This document shows, piece by piece, positions 53,777 through 61,975 of a DNA stretch of 64,000 bases (the first letter of the stretch is position 1; every line of letters begins with the position of its first letter). Where the stretch lies: assembly GCF_001941975.2 (NCBI RefSeq), contig NZ_CP146991.1, positions 3,407,001 through 3,471,000 of the forward strand, written 5' to 3'. The notes below the pieces were generated by a model. It saw nothing but the letters and a program-made list of their open reading frames with translations, did no database searches and had not been told where the DNA came from. Both the position numbers and the translations under genes were made by a program. This stretch comes from Sporomusa sphaeroides DSM 2875. Lineage in GTDB: Bacteria; Bacillota; Negativicutes; Sporomusales; Sporomusaceae.

Positions 53777-53804
53777 TTAGGACGGGAATAGAGCCCCGTC
53801 CTAA
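53777..53804 (+). promoter_or_regulatory. Leader hairpin before the 29-residue ORF
   Basis: TTAGGACGGG (53777-53786) and CCCGTCCTAA (53795-53804) form a 10-bp stem. It follows a TATAAT (53767-53772) and ends 8 bases before the AAGGAGGTG site of the small ORF. Confidence 0.65.
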
Positions 53805-53826
53805 ACTGAATAAGGAGGTGAGTGCT

Positions 53827-53916
53827 ATGCGCTTAAAGACTAGATGGTTCAGCCTGACAGTCTCAAGCGAGTTTGCTTTAATAATCTGTTGGATTATTGA
53901 GCAGCTCAATAATTAG
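53827..53916 (+). CDS. 29-residue peptide with a perfect ribosome site
   Basis: A tiny ORF starting at ATG 53827, six bases after AAGGAGGTG (53812-53820). The peptide has a basic N terminus (MRLKTRWFS) and a hydrophobic helix (FALIICWIIEQL) and could sit in or on the membrane. It has its own TATAAT, a leader hairpin and a terminator-like hairpin (53931-53958), so it looks like a real transcription unit. A small toxin-like or regulatory peptide is possible; I recognise no family. Longer in-frame starts upstream lack a ribosome site. Confidence 0.6.
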   Translation: MRLKTRWFSLTVSSEFALIICWIIEQLNN

Positions 53917-53930
53917 CCTCCCTATTCTCC

Positions 53931-53958
53931 GAACGTCCCTGCTGGAACAGGGGCGTTC
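53931..53958 (+). terminator. Hairpin after the 29-residue ORF
   Basis: GAACGTCCCTG (53931-53941) pairs with CAGGGGCGTTC (53948-53958) with one T-G pair, followed by ATTTAG. The U-run is weak. Confidence 0.6.
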
Positions 53959-54031
53959 ATTTAGTATCTATGTTCATTATAACCGATTTATACTAATTTT
54001 AAAAGTTTTATTTTAATCGTTTTATTTCAGC

Positions 54032-55951
54032 CTACTCCCCGGTAAGCTCCACCCAGGCGATATACTTTTCATCAAGCTCAGCCTGCCTGACCGCATATTC
54101 GTCAGACAGTTCCCGGCTCAGCGCAGCGTCAGCATGACTGGACGGGTCATTCAGCCTGGCTTCCAGGGCTGCTAACTCATGCTCCAGCAAAGCAATCTCT
54201 TCTTCCAGCTTTTTAGTCTGTTTCGCCGTATCCGGTTTGCGCCAGCTGTTGCCTTTGCCGGTGTCGGCTTGCACCGGGCGTTCCTGCTTCCCGCCGTTCT
54301 GTTTCTTTTCCCTGGCAACAGACTGGCTGGCCGCCTGCGCAGCCTCCTTTTCTGTTGCCGCCTTTTTATCACGATAGTAACTATAGTTGCCGGCATACTC
54401 GGTCAGTTGTCCGCCCTCAAGCTCGACAATACGGTTAGCCACCTTATCAAGAAAATACCGGTCATGCGACACCGTCAAAAAAGTACCGGGAAAATTCATA
54501 ATGGCCTCTTCCACAGCTTCCCGCGCCGCAATATCCAAATGGTTGGTCGGCTCGTCCAGTATGAGGAAGTTAGCCCCTGCCAGCATAAGTTTCAATAACG
54601 CCAGCCGCGCCTTTTCACCGCCGGAGAGATCGCCCACCAGCTTGTACACATCATCACCGCGAAACAAAAAGGCGCCAAGATAATGGCGTGTTCGCTCTTC
54701 ACTAAAAGCAAATTCACGCATAATCTCATCCAACACACGATTCGTGTCAGTCAGCGTCTCATGCTCCTGGGCAAAATATCCCAGCCGCACCCGGCTGCCC
54801 AGCTTGACCCTGCCACCGGTTGGTTCCAGCTCACCGGTGAGCAGCTTTAACAAAGTGGTCTTGCCTGCGCCGTTCGGCCCGACCAGAGCCACCCCGTCAC
54901 CGCGGCGGATTAACAGCGACACGCCGGCAAGCACCGTCTTATCCCCATAGCCTGCCACCGTTTCTCCCAGTTCGGCAACACGGTCCGCACATTCAGCCGG
55001 TGGATTAAAGGCGAAAAAGTCAAAGCCAGTCACATCTCCCGGACGGGCCAGACGTGCCAGCCGGTTGAGCTGACTTTGCCGCCCGCGTGCCTGCTTTGAC
55101 TTGATGCCTGCCCGGTAACGGTCAATATAGGCCTCGGTTTTGGCAATCAAGGCCTGCTGCTTGCCATAAGCCTTTTCCTGGGCTGCCAGCTTTTCCGCCT
55201 TCTTCTCTAAATACTCACTGTAATTACCGCTATAATCGGCAATACCGCCGCTCTCAATGGCCAGGATTCGTTCAGCCACTTTATCGAGAAAATAACGGTC
55301 ATGCGAAATCACCAGCACAGCGCCGGAATAGCTTAGCAAAAATTCCTCCAGCCACTCAACCATGCCCAAATCCAAGTGGTTAGTTGGTTCGTCCAAAAAC
55401 AGGAAATCCGGCTGCCGGATCAGCGCCCGCGCCAGGCAGATCCGTGTTTTTTGCCCACCGGAAAACTCATGGGTCTGGCGCATCAGGTCCTCGGCGGCAA
55501 ATCCCAGGCCAAACGCCACCCGCCGCACAGTATTTTCATATTCATATCCGCCGCCCCGTTCAAACCGTTCAACAACCTGCGCATAGTCCTTCATCAGCTT
55601 GTCAAGCTTGTCCGGATCTTTTGTTACAGCAATATCGGCCTCCAGGCGGCGCATATCCTGCTGCCACCCCAGCACATCACCATAAGCTCCCACCAGTTCA
55701 TCATACAGTGTATTGTTACCCAGGCCGGTGTCCTGTTCCACATACCCGATCCGCTCGCCCGGTGTTAACGCCACATGCCCGCTGTCAGGCTTCTCAAATC
55801 CCAGTAAACAGCGTACCAGGGTTGTTTTGCCCACACCGTTAGGTCCAATCAAACCCACCTTTTCCCCACGCCTGATTTGAAACTGGATATCGCTAAAAAT
55901 ATTTTGTATACCATAGGCCTTGCTCAGGCCGCTAACTTCCAATAAGCTCAT
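54032..55951 (-). CDS. ABC-F family ATPase
   Basis: A 639-residue protein with two ATP-binding domains and no membrane segment, so it acts on the ribosome, not in transport. Domain 1 has GLIGPNGVGKTTLVRCL and FSGGQKTRICLARALI with FLFLDEPTNHLDL. The linker (about 245-310) is rich in K/Q/R. Domain 2 has ALVGPNGAGKTTLLKLL, LSGGEKARLALLKLM and LILDEPTNHLDI. The C-terminal charged coiled coil (about 530-639) is typical of the YdiF/Uup branch. It may release stalled ribosomes or protect against antibiotics; sequence alone does not decide. ATG follows GGGAGG. Confidence 0.93.
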   Translation of the reverse strand: MSLLEVSGLSKAYGIQNIFSDIQFQIRRGEKVGLIGPNGVGKTTLVRCLLGFEKPDSGHVALTPGERIGYVEQDTGLGNNTLYDELVGAYGDVLGWQQDMRRLEADIAVTKDPDKLDKLMKDYAQVVERFERGGGYEYENTVRRVAFGLGFAAEDLMRQTHEFSGGQKTRICLARALIRQPDFLFLDEPTNHLDLGMVEWLEEFLLSYSGAVLVISHDRYFLDKVAERILAIESGGIADYSGNYSEYLEKKAEKLAAQEKAYGKQQALIAKTEAYIDRYRAGIKSKQARGRQSQLNRLARLARPGDVTGFDFFAFNPPAECADRVAELGETVAGYGDKTVLAGVSLLIRRGDGVALVGPNGAGKTTLLKLLTGELEPTGGRVKLGSRVRLGYFAQEHETLTDTNRVLDEIMREFAFSEERTRHYLGAFLFRGDDVYKLVGDLSGGEKARLALLKLMLAGANFLILDEPTNHLDIAAREAVEEAIMNFPGTFLTVSHDRYFLDKVANRIVELEGGQLTEYAGNYSYYRDKKAATEKEAAQAASQSVAREKKQNGGKQERPVQADTGKGNSWRKPDTAKQTKKLEEEIALLEHELAALEARLNDPSSHADAALSRELSDEYAVRQAELDEKYIAWVELTGE

Positions 55952-56122
55952 GTCTTACCTCCCTGTCTGCCTCCTACTATTGTACCGATTCACCGGTAAA
56001 TACACAAGAGGGCGGCTTCTCCCCGGCCTTTCCCGGAATGGCACTTGTTAATAAATTACTTTTCTGTTAATATAGTATTAATTACAGAACATATGTTCGT
56101 GAGTTACAGGAGGTATTTTATT

Positions 56123-56752
56123 ATGACTAACCCTCTGCCTGCACCTGCGCGGATTGCCGCCATTATACCCTGTTATAACGCCGCAGGCGACAATACTACC
56201 ATCATTGCCTGTGACGGCAGCAGCACAACCCTTGCCTGCCGGGTTCGCGCCGTTATTGGACGGCTGGCCAGAAGCCGGGCCGTCGACCTAGCAGCGCTGA
56301 GAGCCAGAACCCGGGCGGACACTGAACGGAAAAACCTGGAGCCGCTGCCACTGGCACCCGGCCTTGTCCTGGTGCCGGTTAAAGTCCGTAAGCCCCGGGT
56401 AACCGGCGACAGCACCACCGGCTATGTCAATTTTCATGCCATTACTGCCGTCTGTGCCAACCCAAATACGCCTTACCAGACAACCATCAGACTGTCCGGC
56501 AAGACTGAAATCCCGGTTATCTGGACAACAGCTACCGTCAACCGCCAACTGGCACTGGCGCGCCTGGCTGCCAGCACCGCCTCCACCCTGCAGCTGCCAC
56601 TGCCTGCAGGTGCTTTTCAGGAATCCTTTCCCGGCTACACCCCTGAGCTTTTTTCCCTGGCAGTCAAGCTGGTAGATGTCTTCCATGAAATCATAAATAT
56701 AAAGCAGGGCAGCGAGCACCCTGGGACTACCCTGCCTCGTAGTGACCAATAA
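56123..56752 (+). CDS. ComK-like protein (tentative)
   Basis: A 209-residue protein; ATG 56123 follows AGGAGG, and longer upstream starts lack a site. The order of segments resembles ComK. A beta start ends in IAAIIPCYNAAGDNTTII, then a basic helix RVRAVIGRLARSRAVDLAAL. Then come LVLVPVKVRKPR and GYVNFHAITAV, and then TTIRLSGKTEIPVIWTTATV and NRQLALARLA, which parallel the ComK stretch with S-N-G-K-x-x-x-L-P-I-S-Y-N. ComK activates DNA-uptake genes. The resemblance is distant and codons are GC-rich. A hypothetical regulator is the safe call. Confidence 0.45.
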   Translation: MTNPLPAPARIAAIIPCYNAAGDNTTIIACDGSSTTLACRVRAVIGRLARSRAVDLAALRARTRADTERKNLEPLPLAPGLVLVPVKVRKPRVTGDSTTGYVNFHAITAVCANPNTPYQTTIRLSGKTEIPVIWTTATVNRQLALARLAASTASTLQLPLPAGAFQESFPGYTPELFSLAVKLVDVFHEIINIKQGSEHPGTTLPRSDQ

Positions 56753-56785
56753 AGTGTTCCGGTACCCTGTCTCCCCTGCTCTCAT

Positions 56786-57238
56786 TCAGCCTTCTGCTTT
56801 CCCTCGAATTACCACTTCCCGGTGGTTTTGCCGCAGCAGTGACGCCACAACTGCCGTAAATTGTTCAATCTGCAGCCTGCTGGTCAAATCAAGCACATGT
56901 ACTACCGCTCCCCGGCAAAGCGGCAAGACCTCAGTTACCGGGCGCGCCGCCCGCTCAGTGCTTACCACCGTCAGCGCCGGTATTTCCACTGCCAGCCGCG
57001 ATAAAATAATGGGTGTCAGGTCGTCAGAGCCACAATCTACCACAACAGCGTCGCATTCCTGTCCGCCATCTGCCATTTCATTTGCCAAATACCGTATCAA
57101 ATCCTCGACTTCATATTCCAGATTACGCACCAAAATAACCAGGCTGGCTCCGGGCAAACGTACAAAGGCAAAGGTAGTCACCCAGTTCCGGATATCTCTG
57201 ATAAGATGCCACAAACCATATAGTGCCAGCGATACCAT
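56786..57238 (-). CDS. Hypothetical membrane-anchored protein
   Basis: A 150-residue protein with one N-terminal hydrophobic anchor (MVSLALYGLWHLIRDI) and a cytoplasmic alpha/beta part. That part has LVILVRNLEYEVEDLIRYL, then AVVVDCGSDDLTPIILSRLA, a pattern like the start of a glycosyltransferase-2 fold but too short to be one. ATG 57238 is preferred. A TTG at 57268 is in frame but sits in the U-tract of the upstream terminator. Function unknown. It follows the DegU-like gene beyond a terminator and converges with the ComK-like gene. Confidence 0.6.
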   Translation of the reverse strand: MVSLALYGLWHLIRDIRNWVTTFAFVRLPGASLVILVRNLEYEVEDLIRYLANEMADGGQECDAVVVDCGSDDLTPIILSRLAVEIPALTVVSTERAARPVTEVLPLCRGAVVHVLDLTSRLQIEQFTAVVASLLRQNHREVVIRGKAEG

Positions 57239-57269
57239 AATGACACTTACCGAATAGGACAAAAACAAA

Positions 57270-57302
57270 CTATCCTACCCCCTTTGCTTTGGGATAGGAT
57301 AG
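57270..57302 (-). terminator. Intrinsic terminator of the DegU-like gene
   Basis: CTATCCTACCCC (57270-57281) pairs with GGGATAGGATAG (57291-57302), with one bulge. TTTGTTTTTG follows on the minus strand. Confidence 0.85.
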
Positions 57303-57333
57303 TGTATGCACCATAGGGTTAAAATGTTATCAT

Positions 57334-58008
57334 TTACTCTAAGATCACAATCTTATGCTTAATGGCGTACAATACCGCCTGTGTCCGGTCAACGACATTA
57401 ATCTTGCGAAAAATATTGGTCAAATGGTTCTTGACTGTCTTTTCGCTTAAATATAACGTCTGGGCTATTTCCTGATTATTCATTCCCTGTCCGATCAATT
57501 GCAGCACTTCCACTTCACGGTAGGTCAGACGTTCTTCCTTGGGGCGTTCCAGCATGACCAGAGCCCCGTTACGTTTCTCGTCCTGGCGGGAAAGTTCGCC
57601 AAATAATTGCGTGGCCAGCGTTGGATAAATAAAGGAATGACCCTCATGTACCATCCGGATGGCCTTGACCAGCATGCCTGGCTCAATATCTTTTAAGAGA
57701 TAACCAACCGCCCCTGATTTAATAACTTCAATTACATAGCTTTCATCATCATGAATCGTGAGAATAATTACTTTTACCGGTGACTTGGCGGTTTTTTTCA
57801 ACCGTTTTGTCACTTCCAATCCGGTCATCCGGGGCATATTAACATCAAGCAACAGGATATCCGGTGCAAGACTCTCCACCTTGCTGATAGCCTCATCACC
57901 GTCAGCCGCTTCGCCTACCACCTCAAGGTCCGGTTCCAAAGACAGTACATTTTTAATTCCTTGTCTAAGCAGCGCATGATCGTCGGCAATTACAATTCTG
58001 ATTGGCAA
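57334..58008 (-). CDS. degU: DegU-like response regulator (NarL family)
   Basis: A 224-residue two-component regulator. The receiver domain (1-120) has IVIADDHALLRQGIKNVL, phospho-Asp in DILLLDVNMPRMTG, Thr in VIILTIHDDESY and Lys in AVGYLLKDIEPG. The LuxR-type HTH (about 155-215) has LTYREVEVLQLIGQGMNNQE and LSEKTVKNHLTNIFRKINV. TTG 58008 is set by AGGAGG eight bases upstream; GTG 58017 overlaps that site. No DegS kinase is adjacent. DegU controls motility, competence and exoenzymes in Bacillus, and such roles would fit the gene set here. Confidence 0.88.
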   Translation of the reverse strand: MPIRIVIADDHALLRQGIKNVLSLEPDLEVVGEAADGDEAISKVESLAPDILLLDVNMPRMTGLEVTKRLKKTAKSPVKVIILTIHDDESYVIEVIKSGAVGYLLKDIEPGMLVKAIRMVHEGHSFIYPTLATQLFGELSRQDEKRNGALVMLERPKEERLTYREVEVLQLIGQGMNNQEIAQTLYLSEKTVKNHLTNIFRKINVVDRTQAVLYAIKHKIVILE

Positions 58009-58063
58009 AAATGCCACCTCCTACTGGGTACAACACTAAGTGGATTAGCTGCATTTACTTCTT

Positions 58064-59536
58064 TCAGGGAGAATGTTGTTTAAGCATAGGCCCTAGCAGG
58101 CGTTTATACGCCTCAACTCCAGGCTGGTCAAAAGCATCCACATCAGCCAGTTCACCTTCATAAGCCACCGATAACGCTAACAGGTACAGCAATTCACCCA
58201 AATGATATGCCGTCATTTCAGGCAGCACAAACGTAGCATTAAACCGGCCGTCACTCCGGAGGGCAGCAGCATTGGCCTCCCGGGCGGCGTCAAGCGCCTG
58301 ACTGAGCCGCAAGCCGGAAATCTCGGACAACTTGCCGGCCGACGGGAAAACATCCGGTATCACCGGGTCATTCTCCCAGGCAGCTACTTTGACAAACTGC
58401 ACCACTTTATCTTTCCTGCCATCCTGATGCTGTTGTGTTTGCGCATGCATATCGGTTGTGCCTACAGCCACGATAGGCGTCCGGCCATAGAATACTTCAC
58501 GGCCCGCACGGTCGGTCCGCTTGCCCAGCGATTCGGCCAGAAGCTGCACATACCATTCGGCAACAGACTTAAGATTATCGGCGTAGGGCATAAATACCTC
58601 AATATCCTGCCCATACTTTTCGGCAGCCAGATACTTAAGCGCCGCATTAAGCATAGCCGGATTGCGCCAGATATCCTCCTGCCTGCAGGCTTCGTCCATT
58701 GCCCGTGCCCCGGCTAGAAAGGCATCAATATCAAAGCCGATACAGGCAGCCGTAACCAGCCCCACTTCTGAAAAAATACTGAACCGTCCGCCCACACCGT
58801 CAGGCACAGAGAACATCGGCCACCCCTGCTCTGCGGCCAGCTTGTGCAGCAGGGTTTCACCGGCCCCCTCCGCCAGGTCGGTAACAGCCACCACCTGCAC
58901 CTCGACGGCCGGCGTTTCCCGGCGCAGCGCATCATAGACTGCCATAAAGGTAGACATAGTATCAAGGGTGGAACCGGATTTCGAGATAACGACAAGCTGG
59001 GCACGGTAAGCCCCGTCGTGCGGCCCGGCGTGCACCGCCTTGAGCCTGGCCTCATACTTAATCTGCTCAATAAGCTCCACCGTCCGGCGCGGATCAATAT
59101 TATTGCCGCTGAAGTACAGCCGGGGATATCCTTGCCGTTCTTCAGCCCCCCTGCTATTCCAGAACTCGCCGCAGTGAACATCAAACAGTACCTTGTTGCC
59201 CAGATAAGACCCGCCGATGCCAAAAGAGACGACCGCATCCACCTTGTTTCTCAGCGATTGTCCGAACTCCTTAAGCCTGGCAATAGAGGCCGGACTATTC
59301 AGATGGTCTGCCTGCACATAAGGCAGCTGGCTGAACAGCACCTTCTCCGGTGCACCGTCTTTGGATAAATGACCGCGTATTTCGCCGGTAGAACGCATAT
59401 GTTCCATGGCCTGATGAGCCGCCATAAGGCGTTCGCCGATAGCAGCCACATCGGTCTGCGTCACCAGACCCTGACCGTAAAGATTCGTATAATCAAAAGT
59501 AAAGCCTGACGATAAAACCAGATGTGTTCTTTCCAC
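58064..59536 (-). CDS. pgi: Glucose-6-phosphate isomerase
   Basis: A 490-residue glycolytic enzyme that interconverts glucose-6-phosphate and fructose-6-phosphate. It has the sugar-phosphate motifs VSFGIGGSYLGNKVLFD and VVISKSGSTLDTMSTFM, then FSVPDGVGGRFSIFSEVGL and the catalytic-Lys-type C terminus. GTG 59536 is placed seven bases after AGGAGG; ATG 59542 would be too close to it. It feeds fructose-6-phosphate to the mannose branch (manC, phosphomannomutase) encoded just upstream. Confidence 0.93.
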   Translation of the reverse strand: MERTHLVLSSGFTFDYTNLYGQGLVTQTDVAAIGERLMAAHQAMEHMRSTGEIRGHLSKDGAPEKVLFSQLPYVQADHLNSPASIARLKEFGQSLRNKVDAVVSFGIGGSYLGNKVLFDVHCGEFWNSRGAEERQGYPRLYFSGNNIDPRRTVELIEQIKYEARLKAVHAGPHDGAYRAQLVVISKSGSTLDTMSTFMAVYDALRRETPAVEVQVVAVTDLAEGAGETLLHKLAAEQGWPMFSVPDGVGGRFSIFSEVGLVTAACIGFDIDAFLAGARAMDEACRQEDIWRNPAMLNAALKYLAAEKYGQDIEVFMPYADNLKSVAEWYVQLLAESLGKRTDRAGREVFYGRTPIVAVGTTDMHAQTQQHQDGRKDKVVQFVKVAAWENDPVIPDVFPSAGKLSEISGLRLSQALDAAREANAAALRSDGRFNATFVLPEMTAYHLGELLYLLALSVAYEGELADVDAFDQPGVEAYKRLLGPMLKQHSP

Positions 59537-59572
59537 AATCATCCCTCCTGCTTCACCTTGTTCACTTAGCTC

Positions 59573-60493
59573 TCAGTCTTCCATCTCCGCCTCCGTCGCA
59601 GCATAGTCTGTCCCCAGCGGCCCCACAGTCCTCAGCAAATACCGCAGAAACTTATCCCTAAGATCAGGACGCTTCAGGGCATACTCCACGGTGGCCTCAA
59701 GATACCCCTGCTTATCGCCGATATCATAGCGCCGCCCCTCAAAATTATAGGCATACACCGGTTTAAAAGCAGCCAGCCGGCGCAACGCATCTGTCAGTTG
59801 TATCTCACCACCCCGGCCTGGCGGCGTATCTTCCAATAGATAAAAAATCTCCGGCTCAATAATATAACGGCCCAGCACGGCAAGCCGGGAAGGCGCTTCC
59901 TCCACTGACGGCTTTTCCACTAAATCAACCGCCCGCCAAACATTATCTTTCACCGGCTCAGGCTCTACAATGCCATAGCTTGACACCTTTTCCCTGGGCA
60001 CTTCCTGTACGCCAAGAATACTGCCCCCGAAATCCTCATAGGCATCTATCAACTGCCGCAAACAAGGTACATTGGCATCGATAATATCATCACCCAGCAG
60101 CACGGCAAACGGTTCATTGCCGACAAATTGCTTGGCACATAACACGGCATGCCCCAGCCCCTTGGCTTCCTTTTGCCGTATATAGTGGAGCGTTACCTCT
60201 GACAACTCTTCCACCAGGCCCAGCAGGTCATATTTACCCTGTGCTTTTAAGGTAAGCTCCAGCTCAACTGCCCGGTCAAAATGATCCTCAATGGCCCGCT
60301 TATTTCGCCCGGTGATAATGAGAATTTCCTCAATTCCCGACTGAATGGCTTCTTCAATAATAAACTGAATAGCCGGTTTATCCACAATCGGCAGCATCTC
60401 CTTCGGCTGCGCCTTGGTGGCCGGCAAAAACCGGGTCCCAAGGCCAGCCGCCGGAATAATGGCCTTCTTTATTGTTTTATGATTTTTTGGCAT
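59573..60493 (-). CDS. galU: UTP-glucose-1-phosphate uridylyltransferase GalU
   Basis: A 306-residue enzyme making UDP-glucose from UTP and glucose-1-phosphate. It has AIIPAAGLGTRFLPATKAQP and EMLPIVDKPAIQFIIEEAIQ at the N terminus, FAVLLGDDIIDANVPCLRQL and VEKPSVEEAPSRLAVLGRYI in the middle, and YNFEGRRYDIGDKQGYLEAT near the end. All fit the family. It is 15 bp after the phosphomannomutase gene in one operon and supplies sugar nucleotides for surface polysaccharide. Confidence 0.95.
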   Translation of the reverse strand: MPKNHKTIKKAIIPAAGLGTRFLPATKAQPKEMLPIVDKPAIQFIIEEAIQSGIEEILIITGRNKRAIEDHFDRAVELELTLKAQGKYDLLGLVEELSEVTLHYIRQKEAKGLGHAVLCAKQFVGNEPFAVLLGDDIIDANVPCLRQLIDAYEDFGGSILGVQEVPREKVSSYGIVEPEPVKDNVWRAVDLVEKPSVEEAPSRLAVLGRYIIEPEIFYLLEDTPPGRGGEIQLTDALRRLAAFKPVYAYNFEGRRYDIGDKQGYLEATVEYALKRPDLRDKFLRYLLRTVGPLGTDYAATEAEMED

Positions 60494-60508
60494 AGGATTT
60501 GATCCTTT

Positions 60509-61867
60509 CTAGGCATGTATCAGCGACAGCAATTCTGCCGTCTTTTCTTCCATTAGCCTGACATCGCACCGGGATTCCACATTCAGGCGCAATACCGGCT
60601 CCGTATTCGACATCCGGACATTGAACCGCCAATTTTCATACTCAATGCTCAGACCGTCGACCCGGTCCAGCTTCAGTGCCCCTGGCGCATATTTTTCCTC
60701 AATCTTTTGGATGACAGCCTTAGCATCGGCCACCGTGCTGTTAATTTCGCCGCTAACCGGATAGCAGGCCACTCTTTCCCGCATAAGCTCTGATAACGGC
60801 TTGCCTTCACGGCAAAGAATCTCCAGCACCAGCAGCCAGGGAATCATGCCACTGTCACAATAAGAAAACTCTTTAAAATAATGGTGGGCCGACATTTCCC
60901 CGCCATACACGGCATCTTCCTTGCGCATCCGTTCTTTGATAAACGCATGACCGCTCTTGGACAGCACCGGCACACCGCCCGCCTTCTCCACTATTTCGAT
61001 GGTATTCCAGGTCAGACGCGGGTCATAGATAATCTTGGCCCCGGAATAGCGCCGGAGAAAAGCCTGGGCCAAAAAGCCGACAAGATAATAGCCTTCAATA
61101 AATTCTCCTTTTTCATCAAACAGGAAGCACCGGTCAAAATCCCCATCCCAGGCGATACCAATATCGGCCCCGTGTTCACGGACAACCTGAGCGGTTGCCT
61201 CCCGGTTTTCCAGCAGCAAAGGATTAGGCACCCCATTGGGAAACGTGCCGTCAGGGTTGTGATTTACCTTGATAAAAGTAAACGGCAGTTCAGACTCCAT
61301 CGCATCAATGACCGCGCCGGCAGCGCCATTGCCGGCATTAACCACCACCTTCAGCGGTGCCAGGGCGGTCCTGTCCACATAGGTAAGTAAATGGGCGACA
61401 TAGTCCCGCATAATATTCACATGCGTGACGGTACCGGGAGTGATATCCCTGACAGGAGCAAACTCACCGGTAACCACCTGTTCCTCGATTTCCTTAAGAC
61501 CGCTGTCACTGCTAATGGGTCTGGACTCTGACCGCACCAGCTTCATGCCATTGTAGTCTTTCGGATTATGGCTGGCCGTAATCATAATGCCACCATCCAG
61601 TTTCAAATGAGCGGTGGCAAAATAAATCTGCTCCGTACCGCACATGCCAATATCCACAACATCACAGCCAACTTCCGTAAGACCTTTGATCACGGCGCTT
61701 TTAAACGCAGGCCCTGACAAGCGGATATCATTGCCGACAACCACCTTTTTAGCCTTAAAAATATCAACAAAGGCGCGACCAATGCGATATGCCATCTCTT
61801 CGTTCAACTCTTCCGGAACCTTGCCCCGAATATCATACGCTTTAAATGCATCACGTTTAATTTCCAT
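60509..61867 (-). CDS. manB: Phosphomannomutase/phosphoglucomutase
   Basis: A 452-residue alpha-D-phosphohexomutase that converts hexose-6-phosphates to 1-phosphates. It has [20 protein letters not shown], the phosphoserine loop [20 protein letters not shown], the metal loop [20 protein letters not shown], the sugar loop [14 protein letters not shown] and the phosphate loop [17 protein letters not shown] 61867 lies ten bases after AAGGAGG; GTG 61876 is too close to it. It links pgi/galU with manC. Confidence 0.94.
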   Translation of the reverse strand: MEIKRDAFKAYDIRGKVPEELNEEMAYRIGRAFVDIFKAKKVVVGNDIRLSGPAFKSAVIKGLTEVGCDVVDIGMCGTEQIYFATAHLKLDGGIMITASHNPKDYNGMKLVRSESRPISSDSGLKEIEEQVVTGEFAPVRDITPGTVTHVNIMRDYVAHLLTYVDRTALAPLKVVVNAGNGAAGAVIDAMESELPFTFIKVNHNPDGTFPNGVPNPLLLENREATAQVVREHGADIGIAWDGDFDRCFLFDEKGEFIEGYYLVGFLAQAFLRRYSGAKIIYDPRLTWNTIEIVEKAGGVPVLSKSGHAFIKERMRKEDAVYGGEMSAHHYFKEFSYCDSGMIPWLLVLEILCREGKPLSELMRERVACYPVSGEINSTVADAKAVIQKIEEKYAPGALKLDRVDGLSIEYENWRFNVRMSNTEPVLRLNVESRCDVRLMEEKTAELLSLIHA

Positions 61868-61922
61868 ATCCTTCACGCCTCCTTATAATTCCAACTATAT
61901 GTTATATACTACATTGAATAAA

Positions 61923-61958
61923 AATATTCCTGTACAGCCAGAAGCTGTCAGGAATATT
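61923..61958 (-). terminator. Intrinsic terminator of manC
   Basis: AATATTCCTG + ACAGC pairs with GCTGT + CAGGAATATT (61923-61958) with one bulged base, followed on the minus strand by TTTTTATTC. Confidence 0.88.
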
Positions 61959-61975
61959 AATTTATTTTTATCCGA

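Noticed and set aside
57239-57268. TTG start for the hypothetical membrane protein
   Set aside because: It lies in the U-run of the DegU-like gene's terminator, so an mRNA starting translation there is unlikely.
58202-58717. 171-codon frame antisense to pgi
   Set aside because: The pgi reading frame is clearly conserved; the antisense frame has no ribosome site or recognisable family.
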